From assembly GCA_964629965.1 (NCBI GenBank), contig CAZVRZ010000071.1, forward strand, positions 1 to 27,856: a DNA stretch of 27,856 nucleotides. Direction: 5' to 3'. Source of the stretch: CAZVRZ01 sp964629965 (GTDB lineage Bacteria; Chloroflexota; Anaerolineae; Anaerolineales; UBA4823). The position numbers and the translations under genes were made by a program. Positions 1 to 7,800 of this stretch are shown here, in pieces; position 1 is the stretch's first letter; each line of letters starts with the position of its first letter. The notes below the pieces were generated by a model. That model did not search any database. It was not told the origin of the DNA and saw only the letters and a program-made list of their open reading frames with translations.

Positions 1-119
1 TTTGCCCTGGCTTGCAGCCTCAACTACCTGGTAAGGTAGCAACTTGGGTTAATTAAGTATTCTTGTCCGTAAATCGTCATTCGGTTTGATATCGTCATCG
101 CCCTCTCTCACAACAATAG

Positions 120-590
120 TTATGAGCGTAGGGTGGCGATCAAGCGCTTTGGGGAAAGTAGTAAATCCAAAGCGCTCAAGATATCTGGCGCAAGGATATC
201 TGCTGCCAGGTAAGCTTCGTATGCTGCACCCTCTCCCTGGATCACAGCAATACTCAGTGCAGCAAATTGCAGCATAGCCCGGTCGTTGCGCCCATTACCA
301 ATGGCTACTACTTGGCCCTCGCCTAGGTTTTTGATGTAAGTTAGTTTTGCCAGGGCGACAGCCTCTCCCGGTAAGATTGCTAATTCGCAAGGCAGATCAT
401 GTAATTGACTTTGCACGAGGCCAAACGTGTCTACTGTGATCACGTGCAAGTGAATTGCTCGAGACAACTCGACCAATCGTTTATGCACCCCTTCGAGCAG
501 AACGCCATCCTGTGCCAGGGTTCCGTTGTAATCCATCACCAGATGTTTGAGCGACAGTATTTTATATCCTGGGATATTAATTTCAAGCAT
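120..590 (-). CDS. Soluble P-type-ATPase-like HAD family protein
   Basis: This is a 156-residue HAD-fold protein resembling the COG4087 'soluble P-type ATPase' group. Motif I is DYNGTLA at residues 20-26: the nucleophilic Asp20 is kept, but the second Asp of the usual DxD is Asn22, as in P-type ATPases where DKTGT is found. A conserved Lys lies near residue 82 and the acidic motif is GNGRND at 98-103. The C-terminal LLLSPKRLIATLR resembles the family's ending. I chose the ATG at 590 because AGGA lies about 8 bases upstream; an ATG at 635 in the same frame would add 15 residues that look non-conserved. There is no membrane segment, so it should be cytoplasmic. The natural substrate is unknown; phosphatase activity is plausible from the fold. 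It is divergent from the lipoprotein gene to its right. Confidence 0.85.
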   Translation of the reverse strand: MLEINIPGYKILSLKHLVMDYNGTLAQDGVLLEGVHKRLVELSRAIHLHVITVDTFGLVQSQLHDLPCELAILPGEAVALAKLTYIKNLGEGQVVAIGNGRNDRAMLQFAALSIAVIQGEGAAYEAYLAADILAPDILSALDLLLSPKRLIATLRS

Positions 591-717
591 AAGATATCCT
601 TGCAAAGTAACACTAAAATGAACCGTCAAGCGCATTATATCTGTGATTGCCTAGCCATGTATTTCTAGTTTTCTAGAAAAGACCAATTTATTGGATAGTA
701 TAACTTATTAAATCTTG

Positions 718-726
718 TGCTAGAAT
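718..726 (+). promoter_or_regulatory. Extended -10 promoter candidate for the TPR lipoprotein gene
   Basis: TGCTAGAAT matches the extended -10 form (TGn followed by a TATAAT-like hexamer). No good -35 is visible at 16-18 bases upstream, which extended -10 promoters tolerate. It would give a leader of about 60 bases before the AGGAGG site at 781-786. A 12-base perfect palindrome, TTTTCTAGAAAA at 669-680, lies about 40 bases upstream and could be an operator; this is a guess. Confidence 0.35.
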
Positions 727-793
727 GGAATCGGTGTGGGATAAATGCGAAAATTTTTTCTAGCTCTTTCATTTTTCAATAGGAGGAATAACC

Positions 794-2557
794 ATGAAAC
801 GCGACTTTTCTTTGCTGCTCGGTATTTTGGTGCTTGTATTATGTTTAACATCCTGCGGAGGAACGACTCCCGTGGAAGTAATTCCACCGGAATCAACGAA
901 GATTCAACCTACAGCTGAGGTTGCAATGCCTACAGAAAAACCTGTGGAACCCACACCCACCAAAGTACCCGAGCTTACTGCAGATGATCACGTTGAGCGG
1001 GGAATTGATCTCTATAAGCAAGGCGAATTGGAGCAGGCAGCCGCGGCTTTCCAACAAGCACTTGTTTTAGAGTCCGACCATCCCCTGGCGCTTATAAATC
1101 TTGGTATGATCGATATCGATCAGGCGCAGTATGATCAGGCAGTTTCCCGGTTTGAATCTGTATTGGCAAAGTCTCTAGATGATCCAGCAGCCAATAGTGG
1201 CTTGTGCGTTGCTCTGGCCTTCATCGAACCCGCCCAGGGTGAAATTCAGTGCCGGTCAGCTCTCAAATTCGATCCTCAAAATGCAGATGTTCACAACAGT
1301 CTGGGAATAGCCCTGGCCCAACAACAAAAACCCGTTGATGCAATTGCTTCCTTCAAAAAAGCGATCGAGATTGACCCGGAACATGATTGGGCGCACAACA
1401 ACCTGGGTCGTGCTTATTCGGATCAAGGAGATTATACAAAGGCGATTGCCGAGTTAAATAAAGCTATCAAGGTTGACCCGGGAAATGATATGGCTTACTA
1501 TAATTTAGGGCTGACCTATGCCCGTCAGGGCAATTATGAGCAGGCCATCTCCAATTATGAGTATGCGATCAAGATCAACCCGACCAAGGCAGAAGCTTAT
1601 TCTGATCTGGGTTTGATTTACCAGGATTTAGATCGGCCGGAGAAGGCCATTGCAGCATTCGAGCGCTACCTTGAATTGCGCCCTGATGATCCACAAAAAG
1701 CACAGTATGAAGGTTTGATTGAGCAATTGAAGCAGTCTTCTGCTCCGATCGAGGTTTCTGTTGATGCTCAACTGGCTTTTGTCTCCGAGCGTGATGGAAA
1801 CAAAGAGATCTATCGCATGAAAACCGACGGAACTCAGTTGACCCGCCTGACCAATAACCCGGCTACCGATGGTGAGCCTGCATGGTCGCCCGATGGCGCT
1901 CGCATCGCTTTTGTGTCAGATCGTGATGGGAATATGGAAATTTATACGATGATAGCGGATGGCACCGATGTAGTTCGCATGACCAATAACCCTGCCAGTG
2001 ATTTTTCGCCTGTATGGTCTCAAGATAGTAAATTTATCGCTTTTATGTCGGAGCGCGATGGCAATCCGGATATTTTTATTATGGATGCCGATGGCTCTCA
2101 GCAAAAAGCATTGGTCGCAGATGTAAGTGTTGATATTTCTCCTTCGTTTGCTGGTCAGGTTCAGGAATTGGCATTTATATCCAGTCGAGATGGAAACTAT
2201 GATCTATATATTCTGAATGGCGTAACCGGCGATATCCGGCGTTTGACCGAGAACCTGGGCACGGCTTCTTCTCCCGATTGGTCGTTAAATGATCGTTATA
2301 TCGTTTTTACTCTGAACCCTGGGACCGGCACAGATCTTTTCCTGATCAAGCCGGATGGCACTGGTCTGCAGCAGATTACCAAAAACAATGTAGAAGAATA
2401 CAAGCCCAAATGGTCCGGAGATAGCAACTACCTTCTCTTTAGTGTCGGGAAGAATGAGAAATCTGAAATTGCCTTGTTAAATGAGAACGGAGAAACGATC
2501 TTTATCACGAACAATGATATCTATGATGGTATGCCTACCTGGGGACCGATGAAGTAA
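794..2557 (+). CDS. Lipoprotein with TPR repeats and a TolB-like beta-propeller
   Basis: This 587-residue protein begins with a lipoprotein signal peptide whose lipobox LTSC puts the lipidated cysteine at residue 21. A Pro/Thr-rich linker (about 25-60) follows, then roughly seven TPR units (about 63-310) with typical A-x-x-x-(F/Y)-x-x-A-(I/L) and DP spacing. From about 325 to the end are five or six PD40/TolB-like propeller repeats, recognisable by recurring RDGN, DIY/EIY and WSPDG-type motifs. The likely role is an extracytoplasmic scaffold binding proteins or polymers at the membrane; no catalytic site is visible. The start is well supported by AGGAGG at 781-786, seven bases before ATG. It stands alone: the gene to the left is divergent and the next gene converges on it. 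TPR plus PD40 lipoproteins occur in several phyla, including Chloroflexota; the partner cannot be told from sequence. Confidence 0.9.
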   Translation: MKRDFSLLLGILVLVLCLTSCGGTTPVEVIPPESTKIQPTAEVAMPTEKPVEPTPTKVPELTADDHVERGIDLYKQGELEQAAAAFQQALVLESDHPLALINLGMIDIDQAQYDQAVSRFESVLAKSLDDPAANSGLCVALAFIEPAQGEIQCRSALKFDPQNADVHNSLGIALAQQQKPVDAIASFKKAIEIDPEHDWAHNNLGRAYSDQGDYTKAIAELNKAIKVDPGNDMAYYNLGLTYARQGNYEQAISNYEYAIKINPTKAEAYSDLGLIYQDLDRPEKAIAAFERYLELRPDDPQKAQYEGLIEQLKQSSAPIEVSVDAQLAFVSERDGNKEIYRMKTDGTQLTRLTNNPATDGEPAWSPDGARIAFVSDRDGNMEIYTMIADGTDVVRMTNNPASDFSPVWSQDSKFIAFMSERDGNPDIFIMDADGSQQKALVADVSVDISPSFAGQVQELAFISSRDGNYDLYILNGVTGDIRRLTENLGTASSPDWSLNDRYIVFTLNPGTGTDLFLIKPDGTGLQQITKNNVEEYKPKWSGDSNYLLFSVGKNEKSEIALLNENGETIFITNNDIYDGMPTWGPMK

Positions 2558-2598
2558 ACGAGACAGTAAAATACTCCATCTAGTCATTTATCGAGGCG

Positions 2599-2991
2599 TC
2601 AGGCTTCCTTCGCAACCGTGGTAGTAACATTGAATACCGGCGGATGTTCTAAGTGTTTCTTCACGGCACATAATTCGGCTGAACGGATGAGAGAAGATAG
2701 ATATTTTTGTGGAAAGTTAGGTGGCGCCTGGATCTCTAGATCGATCTGCCCAACCATGTGAGTGGTGGGATCGGTATGGATCCGTTCAATAATCCGCAAT
2801 CCATCTGTGGGCAGACCGCGCTGCTGGCAAAAACCTAATACGTAGATTCCTGCGCATGTGCCGATAGATGCCAGGAAAAGGGAGAAGGGAGTGGGAGCGC
2901 TGGCAGAGGGAGGTTGGTCGGTCTTTACAGTAAAGGAACCAAAATGAGCGTCTACCTGAGCATTGCCTGGGAAGTCGATAACCATTTCCAT
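2599..2991 (-). CDS. OsmC/Ohr-like redox protein
   Basis: This 130-residue protein fits the small OsmC-like fold. The two family cysteines are present: Cys46 in SIGTCAG at the start of the central helix and Cys108 in AELCAVKKHLE, matching the peroxidatic and resolving positions of OsmC/Ohr proteins. The N-terminus reads as the first beta strands (FPGNAQVDAHFGSFTVKTD), and the PPSASAPTPFSLFLASIG stretch resembles the usual GG..P.PxxxxLAALG segment. The known role of the family is reduction of organic hydroperoxides or osmotic/oxidative stress defence in the cytoplasm; a function for this member in particular is inferred. The ATG at 2991 has GGAGG about 7 bases upstream. The coding region is convergent with the lipoprotein gene and divergent from the nucleotidyltransferase gene, so it is probably transcribed alone. 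Confidence 0.85.
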   Translation of the reverse strand: MEMVIDFPGNAQVDAHFGSFTVKTDQPPSASAPTPFSLFLASIGTCAGIYVLGFCQQRGLPTDGLRIIERIHTDPTTHMVGQIDLEIQAPPNFPQKYLSSLIRSAELCAVKKHLEHPPVFNVTTTVAKEA

Positions 2992-3049
2992 AAAAAATCC
3001 TCCAAATGTGAAAGTATTCTGTATCTTAGATGCGTGTCATTACCAAAAG

Positions 3050-3076
3050 TTGCACCCCGGAAGATTATTATATAAT
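3050..3076 (+). promoter_or_regulatory. Candidate promoter of the nucleotidyltransferase gene
   Basis: A perfect TATAAT lies at 3071-3076 with TTGCAC at 3050-3055, but the spacing is only 15 bases, shorter than usual. The -10 is part of the 10-base palindrome ATTATATAAT (3067-3076), so the same box could also serve the divergent OsmC-like gene. A GGGAGG ribosome site follows at 3083-3088. Confidence 0.35.
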
Positions 3077-3099
3077 GGTGTTGGGAGGTTAAGTAAATA

Positions 3100-3915
3100 G
3101 TGGCATATCTACACCCGACTCCAGTGATGGAGTTGAACAAAATATTAGCAAGTCTAGTGTCCGAATCTAGATTGGTTTTGCGTGAAAATTTCCTTGCGGC
3201 TTATCTGTTAGGTTCCTTTGCTGTGGGAGATTGGGATAAAGACAGCGATGTGGATTTTATGGTTGTCACTGAACATGACTTGTCTTTGGAGGATGTCATT
3301 GTACTCGAAGCCATGCATACCTGCATCTTTGCGACCGACTCGTATTGGGCAAAACACCTGGAGGGTACTTACTTCCCACGGGAATGGTTGAAACGCCTGG
3401 ACGACAGCCTGGGTCAGCCTTACTATCTAGATAATGGCAGTCGGGAGCTGGTGCGCTCAAAGCATGATAATGAGCTAGTAGTGCGTTGGGTGGCGCGTGA
3501 ACGCGGCATCACCCTGGCTGGTCCGTCTCCGTCGGAATTTATCGATCCTATGCCAGCGAGCGAGCTGTGCAAGGAAGTCCTGGCAACCATGCATACCTGG
3601 GCCGGCGAGATCAAGAACGGTTCCTATTCGATCGACAGCCGCTGGGCCCAGCCTTTTACTGTGCTCAGCTACTGTCGCATGCTGCACACGCTGTCTGTCG
3701 GGCGGGTCGAATCAAAACCTGCTGGCGCACGCTGGGCGCTGGCGGAATTGGATAGCCGCTGCTGGGCCGGGTTGATTCAGCGCGCCTTGGATGAGCGCCC
3801 TGACCAATATCTGAAATGCCTCCAGGTGGCGGACCCGATGGATGTTCACAGTACATTGGAATTTATAAACTACACACTTGCGCTAAGCAAACAGTATGCA
3901 GGCAAGTTCGAGTAG
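3100..3915 (+). CDS. Nucleotidyltransferase-domain protein, aminoglycoside adenylyltransferase-like (DUF4111)
   Basis: The N-terminal domain carries the polymerase-beta-type nucleotidyltransferase signature GSFAVGDW at 38-45, with metal-binding Asp50 and Asp52 in DSDVDF. The remaining roughly 200 residues are helical and resemble the DUF4111 region found in aminoglycoside O-adenylyltransferases (the ANT(3'')/ANT(9) fold). This makes AMP transfer from ATP to a small hydroxyl substrate plausible. Many chromosomal homologues have no proven resistance role, so a resistance call is not justified. The start is GTG at 3100 with GGGAGG at 3083-3088; an in-frame ATG at 3127 is an alternative and would leave the catalytic motif intact. 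The second half (3400-3900) is visibly richer in GC than the first. No operon partner follows; the next 270 bases look decayed. Confidence 0.82.
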   Translation: MAYLHPTPVMELNKILASLVSESRLVLRENFLAAYLLGSFAVGDWDKDSDVDFMVVTEHDLSLEDVIVLEAMHTCIFATDSYWAKHLEGTYFPREWLKRLDDSLGQPYYLDNGSRELVRSKHDNELVVRWVARERGITLAGPSPSEFIDPMPASELCKEVLATMHTWAGEIKNGSYSIDSRWAQPFTVLSYCRMLHTLSVGRVESKPAGARWALAELDSRCWAGLIQRALDERPDQYLKCLQVADPMDVHSTLEFINYTLALSKQYAGKFE

Positions 3916-3945
3916 GCGAGAAGGTTGGGAATCTTGTCCGTCTCC

Positions 3946-4104
3946 ATGATCCCCGGCGGTGTATTGTACGGCGCCAGGCTTTTTCTGCCGATCATTGTGT
4001 ATTTCATTTTGAAGCGAACCGGCTAGCCGCAGCCGGTTTGTTGGCAGGGTGTGGTCGCGATCGGGATCATTTCAATTCCCGCCTACATCGGAGACGATAA
4101 TTGT
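3946..4104 (+). pseudogene. Possible decayed two-helix membrane protein
   Basis: From an ATG at 3946 one frame gives 26 residues with a hydrophobic run (LFLPIIVYFIL) and then a stop at 4024. Stepping back one frame gives LAAAGLLAG, and stepping forward again gives VVAIGIISIPAYIGDD. Joined, these make a sensible two-helix membrane polypeptide requiring one lost and one gained base. No ribosome site is visible at the ATG. This may be a broken gene or chance hydrophobicity. Confidence 0.2.
4017..4038 (+). terminator. Hairpin downstream of the nucleotidyltransferase gene
   Basis: AACCGGCT and AGCCGGTT form an 8-base-pair stem around a 6-base loop. The next bases are TGTTGG, not a T run, so it is at best a weak or factor-dependent terminator for the gene ending at 3915. 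It lies within the proposed membrane-protein remnant. Confidence 0.25.
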
Positions 4105-4184
4105 TGTTGGCGGCTAGCAACCTGCTGGTCAGCAGGCAAGTGAGTGAGAATAACGCGGGGCTGTCGGTGAACAAAGAGGATAAG

Positions 4185-4794
4185 ATGGAACCTTTTCTCA
4201 ACGATCTGTATGAAAACCAAATTTTTCGTTCAATAACCTTCGAGCATCAATCTCTTAAGGCTGTCATCTTTACCGAGTGCACATTTATGTCGATTTCAAG
4301 GCTGCCTGTTCAAAAAGTGTAACTTGAGCCTGGCAAAAGTGGACAGTTCGATGTTCACGAATACCCGCTTTGAGGACTCTAAGATCATTGGCGTGAACTG
4401 GGCGAAGGCCTCCTGGGGAAAGGCTTCCTCTGGAAAGAGCGAAATTCACCAATTGCTGCGGTCCATCGACTTTTTCAATTGCGTGATAAATTATGCCTCC
4501 TTCACGGGCTTGAATTTGATAGGAATTGAGCTTAGGAAATGCATTGCCAGGGATGTGGATTTCTCTGATGCAAATCTTACGCGGACCAATTGTTCTTTCA
4601 CCGATTTCGCCAACAGCCAGTTTCGGCACACCGATCTGACGGAAGCCGATTTTACCGGTGCGCTCAATTATTTTATTCAGCCCCATCTGAACACTTTGAC
4701 GAAGGCTCGCTTTTCCTTGCCCGAGGCGCTGTCCCTGCTATATAATTTGGATATCGAGATCGTTGTGGCGGATGAGGAAAAGTATACAGAATAA
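4185..4794 (+). pseudogene. Pentapeptide-repeat protein interrupted by a frameshift
   Basis: The ATG at 4185 (GAGGA at 4176-4180) opens a frame with pentapeptide-type repeats (AVIFTE, CTFMS) that would stop at 4320-4322. The same repeat pattern resumes one frame over from about 4294 (FQG CLFKK CNLSL AKVDS SMFTN TRFED) and runs to the stop at 4794. Central L/F/I residues every fifth position continue on both sides. The repeat period is kept exactly if five bases were lost at about 4292/4293, consistent with the observed frame change. Pentapeptide repeats form a right-handed quadrilateral beta-helix; some family members mimic DNA and bind gyrase, but no function can be assigned here. It is either a true pseudogene or an assembly/sequencing error. 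An internal ATG at 4327 could start only the second half. Confidence 0.75.
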
Positions 4795-4813
4795 TTACAT
4801 CCACCAAATCAAT

Positions 4814-4829
4814 CCCTATTACGATAGGG
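4814..4829. other. Small inverted repeat upstream of the beta-helix gene
   Basis: CCCTAT, loop TACG, ATAGGG: a 6-base-pair hairpin between the pentapeptide gene and the AAGGAG site (4840-4845) of the next gene. It could influence the messenger leader or be a protein site; no further support. Confidence 0.25.
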
Positions 4830-4849
4830 GTACATAGAAAAGGAGCAAA

Positions 4850-7800
4850 ATGAACCACTACCAATCCTTGACTCGGTTGGACTGGATGCGAAAAATACTT
4901 ATCGCGACTTCCGTTTTCCTTTCTCTCGCCCTTCTCTTAATGGTCGGCGTACCGGCTATCCGGGCGGCTGAACACAGTCCCCTGGACTTCTCTCCTAATG
5001 CACCGGCTCAACCCCAGGCTGTTATCCCTGCTTGCGACCCAATTGCCAGCGATACCACCTGGACGACCGGCAACATCTATGTGGTGAATAACTGTGACCT
5101 GGTGATCAATGCCGGGGCCACCCTGACCATCCAGCCTGGAGTCATCGTCAAGTTTTGGGGCATTGCTCCTGGCTATGCATCTGCAACTGGCAGCGTTGCC
5201 GTGATCGTGGATGGCACGCTCAACGCGGCAGGGACAGAGTCACAACCAGTCGTTTTCACCAGCTACGCCGATGATGCCCATGGGGGCAATACGAATGGGG
5301 ACGGCGCAAGCAGCGGTGTGGCTGGTGATTGGTACGGTATTGTCTATCGTCCGGGTGGGGGCGGCTCATTGGATCATTTCTTTGTGGGTTATGCCGGGTC
5401 TGGTGTCTTTAACAATACCTTGGGTTATGGCCGTTCCCAGATTGATTTGCGCTCTTCGAGTCCACCTATCAACTTGAGCAATGGTACCGTCACCAACGGT
5501 TTGACCAAGGGTATTTACCTGGAAGGGGCAGGCATTACCCCAGTGATTGAGTCTGTGCTTGTGGCAAATAACAAGCAAACGAACTCAACCGGATCTGCGG
5601 TCTATCAATATAACATCAACATGCAGCCCAGTTATGCCAAGCTCACCTTTAGCGGCAACGACCGTAACGAAGTGACCATTGGACGATTTGGGGATGCCAT
5701 GAACCAGGATGTAACCCTGGGCGGGATCAACTATGGCTTTGATTGTGGTTACACACTTTGCGAGCATTACGTCCCCATCAGCTTGACTCTGACGGTGAAA
5801 CCCGGCACCCTGTTGGATTTTGGATACAGCTTTGGTATTGCCGTTCAAAGCGGCGGCAGTCTGATCGCCGATGGCACACCCACCGAACCAATCACCTTTA
5901 CCTCCAAATTGGCCGCAGCCGGAGCTGATGAGTACTGGAATGGTTTATGGGCGCAGTACGGCAGCACCCTGCGACTGGATCACGTTGACGTCAGTTACGC
6001 TAGGGATACCAATTATGGTAAAGGTCTTCAGGTCGAAACCGATGATGCCCTGGTGAGCAATAGCAAGATCCATCACAATAAAGCCACTGGCATCTACTCC
6101 TACAATACGTCTGGCAGCATTCACCCGGTCTTTACCCAGGTGGATGTGACCGACAACGGGGAGCTTGGCGTTTATATGTATCCCGGTTCTGGCAGCACGA
6201 CAACCCTGACTTGGGATGGCGGCAGCATCAGCCGCAATGGCTTCTCCGGTTTATGGGCGGGAACATCCAATGGTTTATTTGCCCCCACGTTACGCAATCT
6301 GATCATTGCTGATAATGGGGCAATGGGCGATTCGGATAACCGCTGGGCAGGCATCTATCTGTCTGCGGATAACATTCATCCCACCCTGGAGAACTTGACG
6401 ATTACCGGCAATGTTGGCAATGCGATTTTCTGGTACTGCAACGGTTCGATAGTTGCTCGTAACCTGACAGCCGCGGGCAATGGAAAGGACGAAATCCTGC
6501 TTCCCGGCTGTACGGTAACTGGAGGTCGGCGGTGGGACTTGGGAGATGCGGGCCTCCCTGTACTGGTGACCAATCATATCACGGTCGACCCAAATGGCTT
6601 GCTCTCCATTCTGCCTGGATCCAACCTGCGCTTTGATAAGAATCAGTATAACTCTCCAGTCGGTTTGTACCTGGAGGATAACTCCACTCTCTATGCAATG
6701 GGCACGGCTGAGAAACCGGTTGTTTTTACCGGAAGCGCACAGGAAGCGGGCTGGTGGAGAGGAATCGAAGCTAAAAATCGATCCGAGGTGGTTCTGCATC
6801 ACTGCGAGATCGCTTATGGAGGCGGTAGCGGCAGCGGCAGCCTGATCATCCGTTGGGGCCTTTCTGGCGGTGTGCCAGCATCCGATATCCAAAACTGTGA
6901 AATTCACCACTCCTTGCAAAAGGGAGTCCATTTCGATTTCAATGGTTATGCGGACACTCCGCCTCCCGTCTTCCGTTACAATAACATCCACGATAATGTG
7001 CAGGAGGGCGTTGCCAACTGGAATGCACCTCCGCTGGACGCTCGTGATAATTACTGGGGCGACCCGACCGGGCCGTACCATCCCACGAAGAATCCTCCTG
7101 GCCTGGGCGACGCAGTAGGCGATGATATCCTCTTTAACCCCTGGCTGGGCGTATTCTCTAGTGGCCAGCCAGTCCCCGGCGAAATGCTGGTTTCTACTGG
7201 CGCTCCCAGCCTGGTCAGTCCAGGCGAGACAGTGGATTATGCCATCCAGTACCTGAACGAGATGACAGAAACGGTGAAAAGCAGCATCTTAATGCTGCAA
7301 TTGCCCAAGGTAGCTTACTTCGTAGACAGTACCCAGGGGGCGATCTATTGGCCGGACCGGCACCAGCTTATCTGGAAGCTGGGTGACCTGGCGCCGGGCG
7401 ACAGCGGCTATGTCTCTGCCCGGGTTCGCTTCCAGTGGGGCCTGGCCTGGGATTACACCGACGGTTCTTACACTCAGTTCGCCGGCGAGAACTACAACAC
7501 GGCAGCGCTGGATGTGGCGGAGTACAATGCTTATGAATCACCTGTACTCGCGGTGACCAAGGTGGTGGAGATGAACGCCGCAGCGTTTGCCACGGTCCGA
7601 GGCGCCAATTCGGACCTGGAAAGCCTTTACCAGGCAGCGTTGAGCGCAGGCTTTGTATACATGAGCGCGGCGCGCGTCACCTATGCGGATGGCACCGAGG
7701 TTGTCAACGCCGCCCTGCGTACACCTGACCGTAAGTTCGGCCGCATCCTCAGCCTGAGCGACGGGAAGTCGCTGGCTTCCACCGTGGGCGGCGGCAAGCT

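Noticed and set aside
24..39. Hairpin CTACCT-GGTA-AGGTAG as a terminator for the HAD gene
   Set aside because: The stem has only 6 base pairs, there is no T tract on either side, and it lies 80 bases beyond the stop. Nothing else was recognised in bases 1-119.
3100..3915. Aminoglycoside resistance gene
   Set aside because: The fold fits, but chromosomal DUF4111 nucleotidyltransferases often lack this activity and there is no resistance-gene context.
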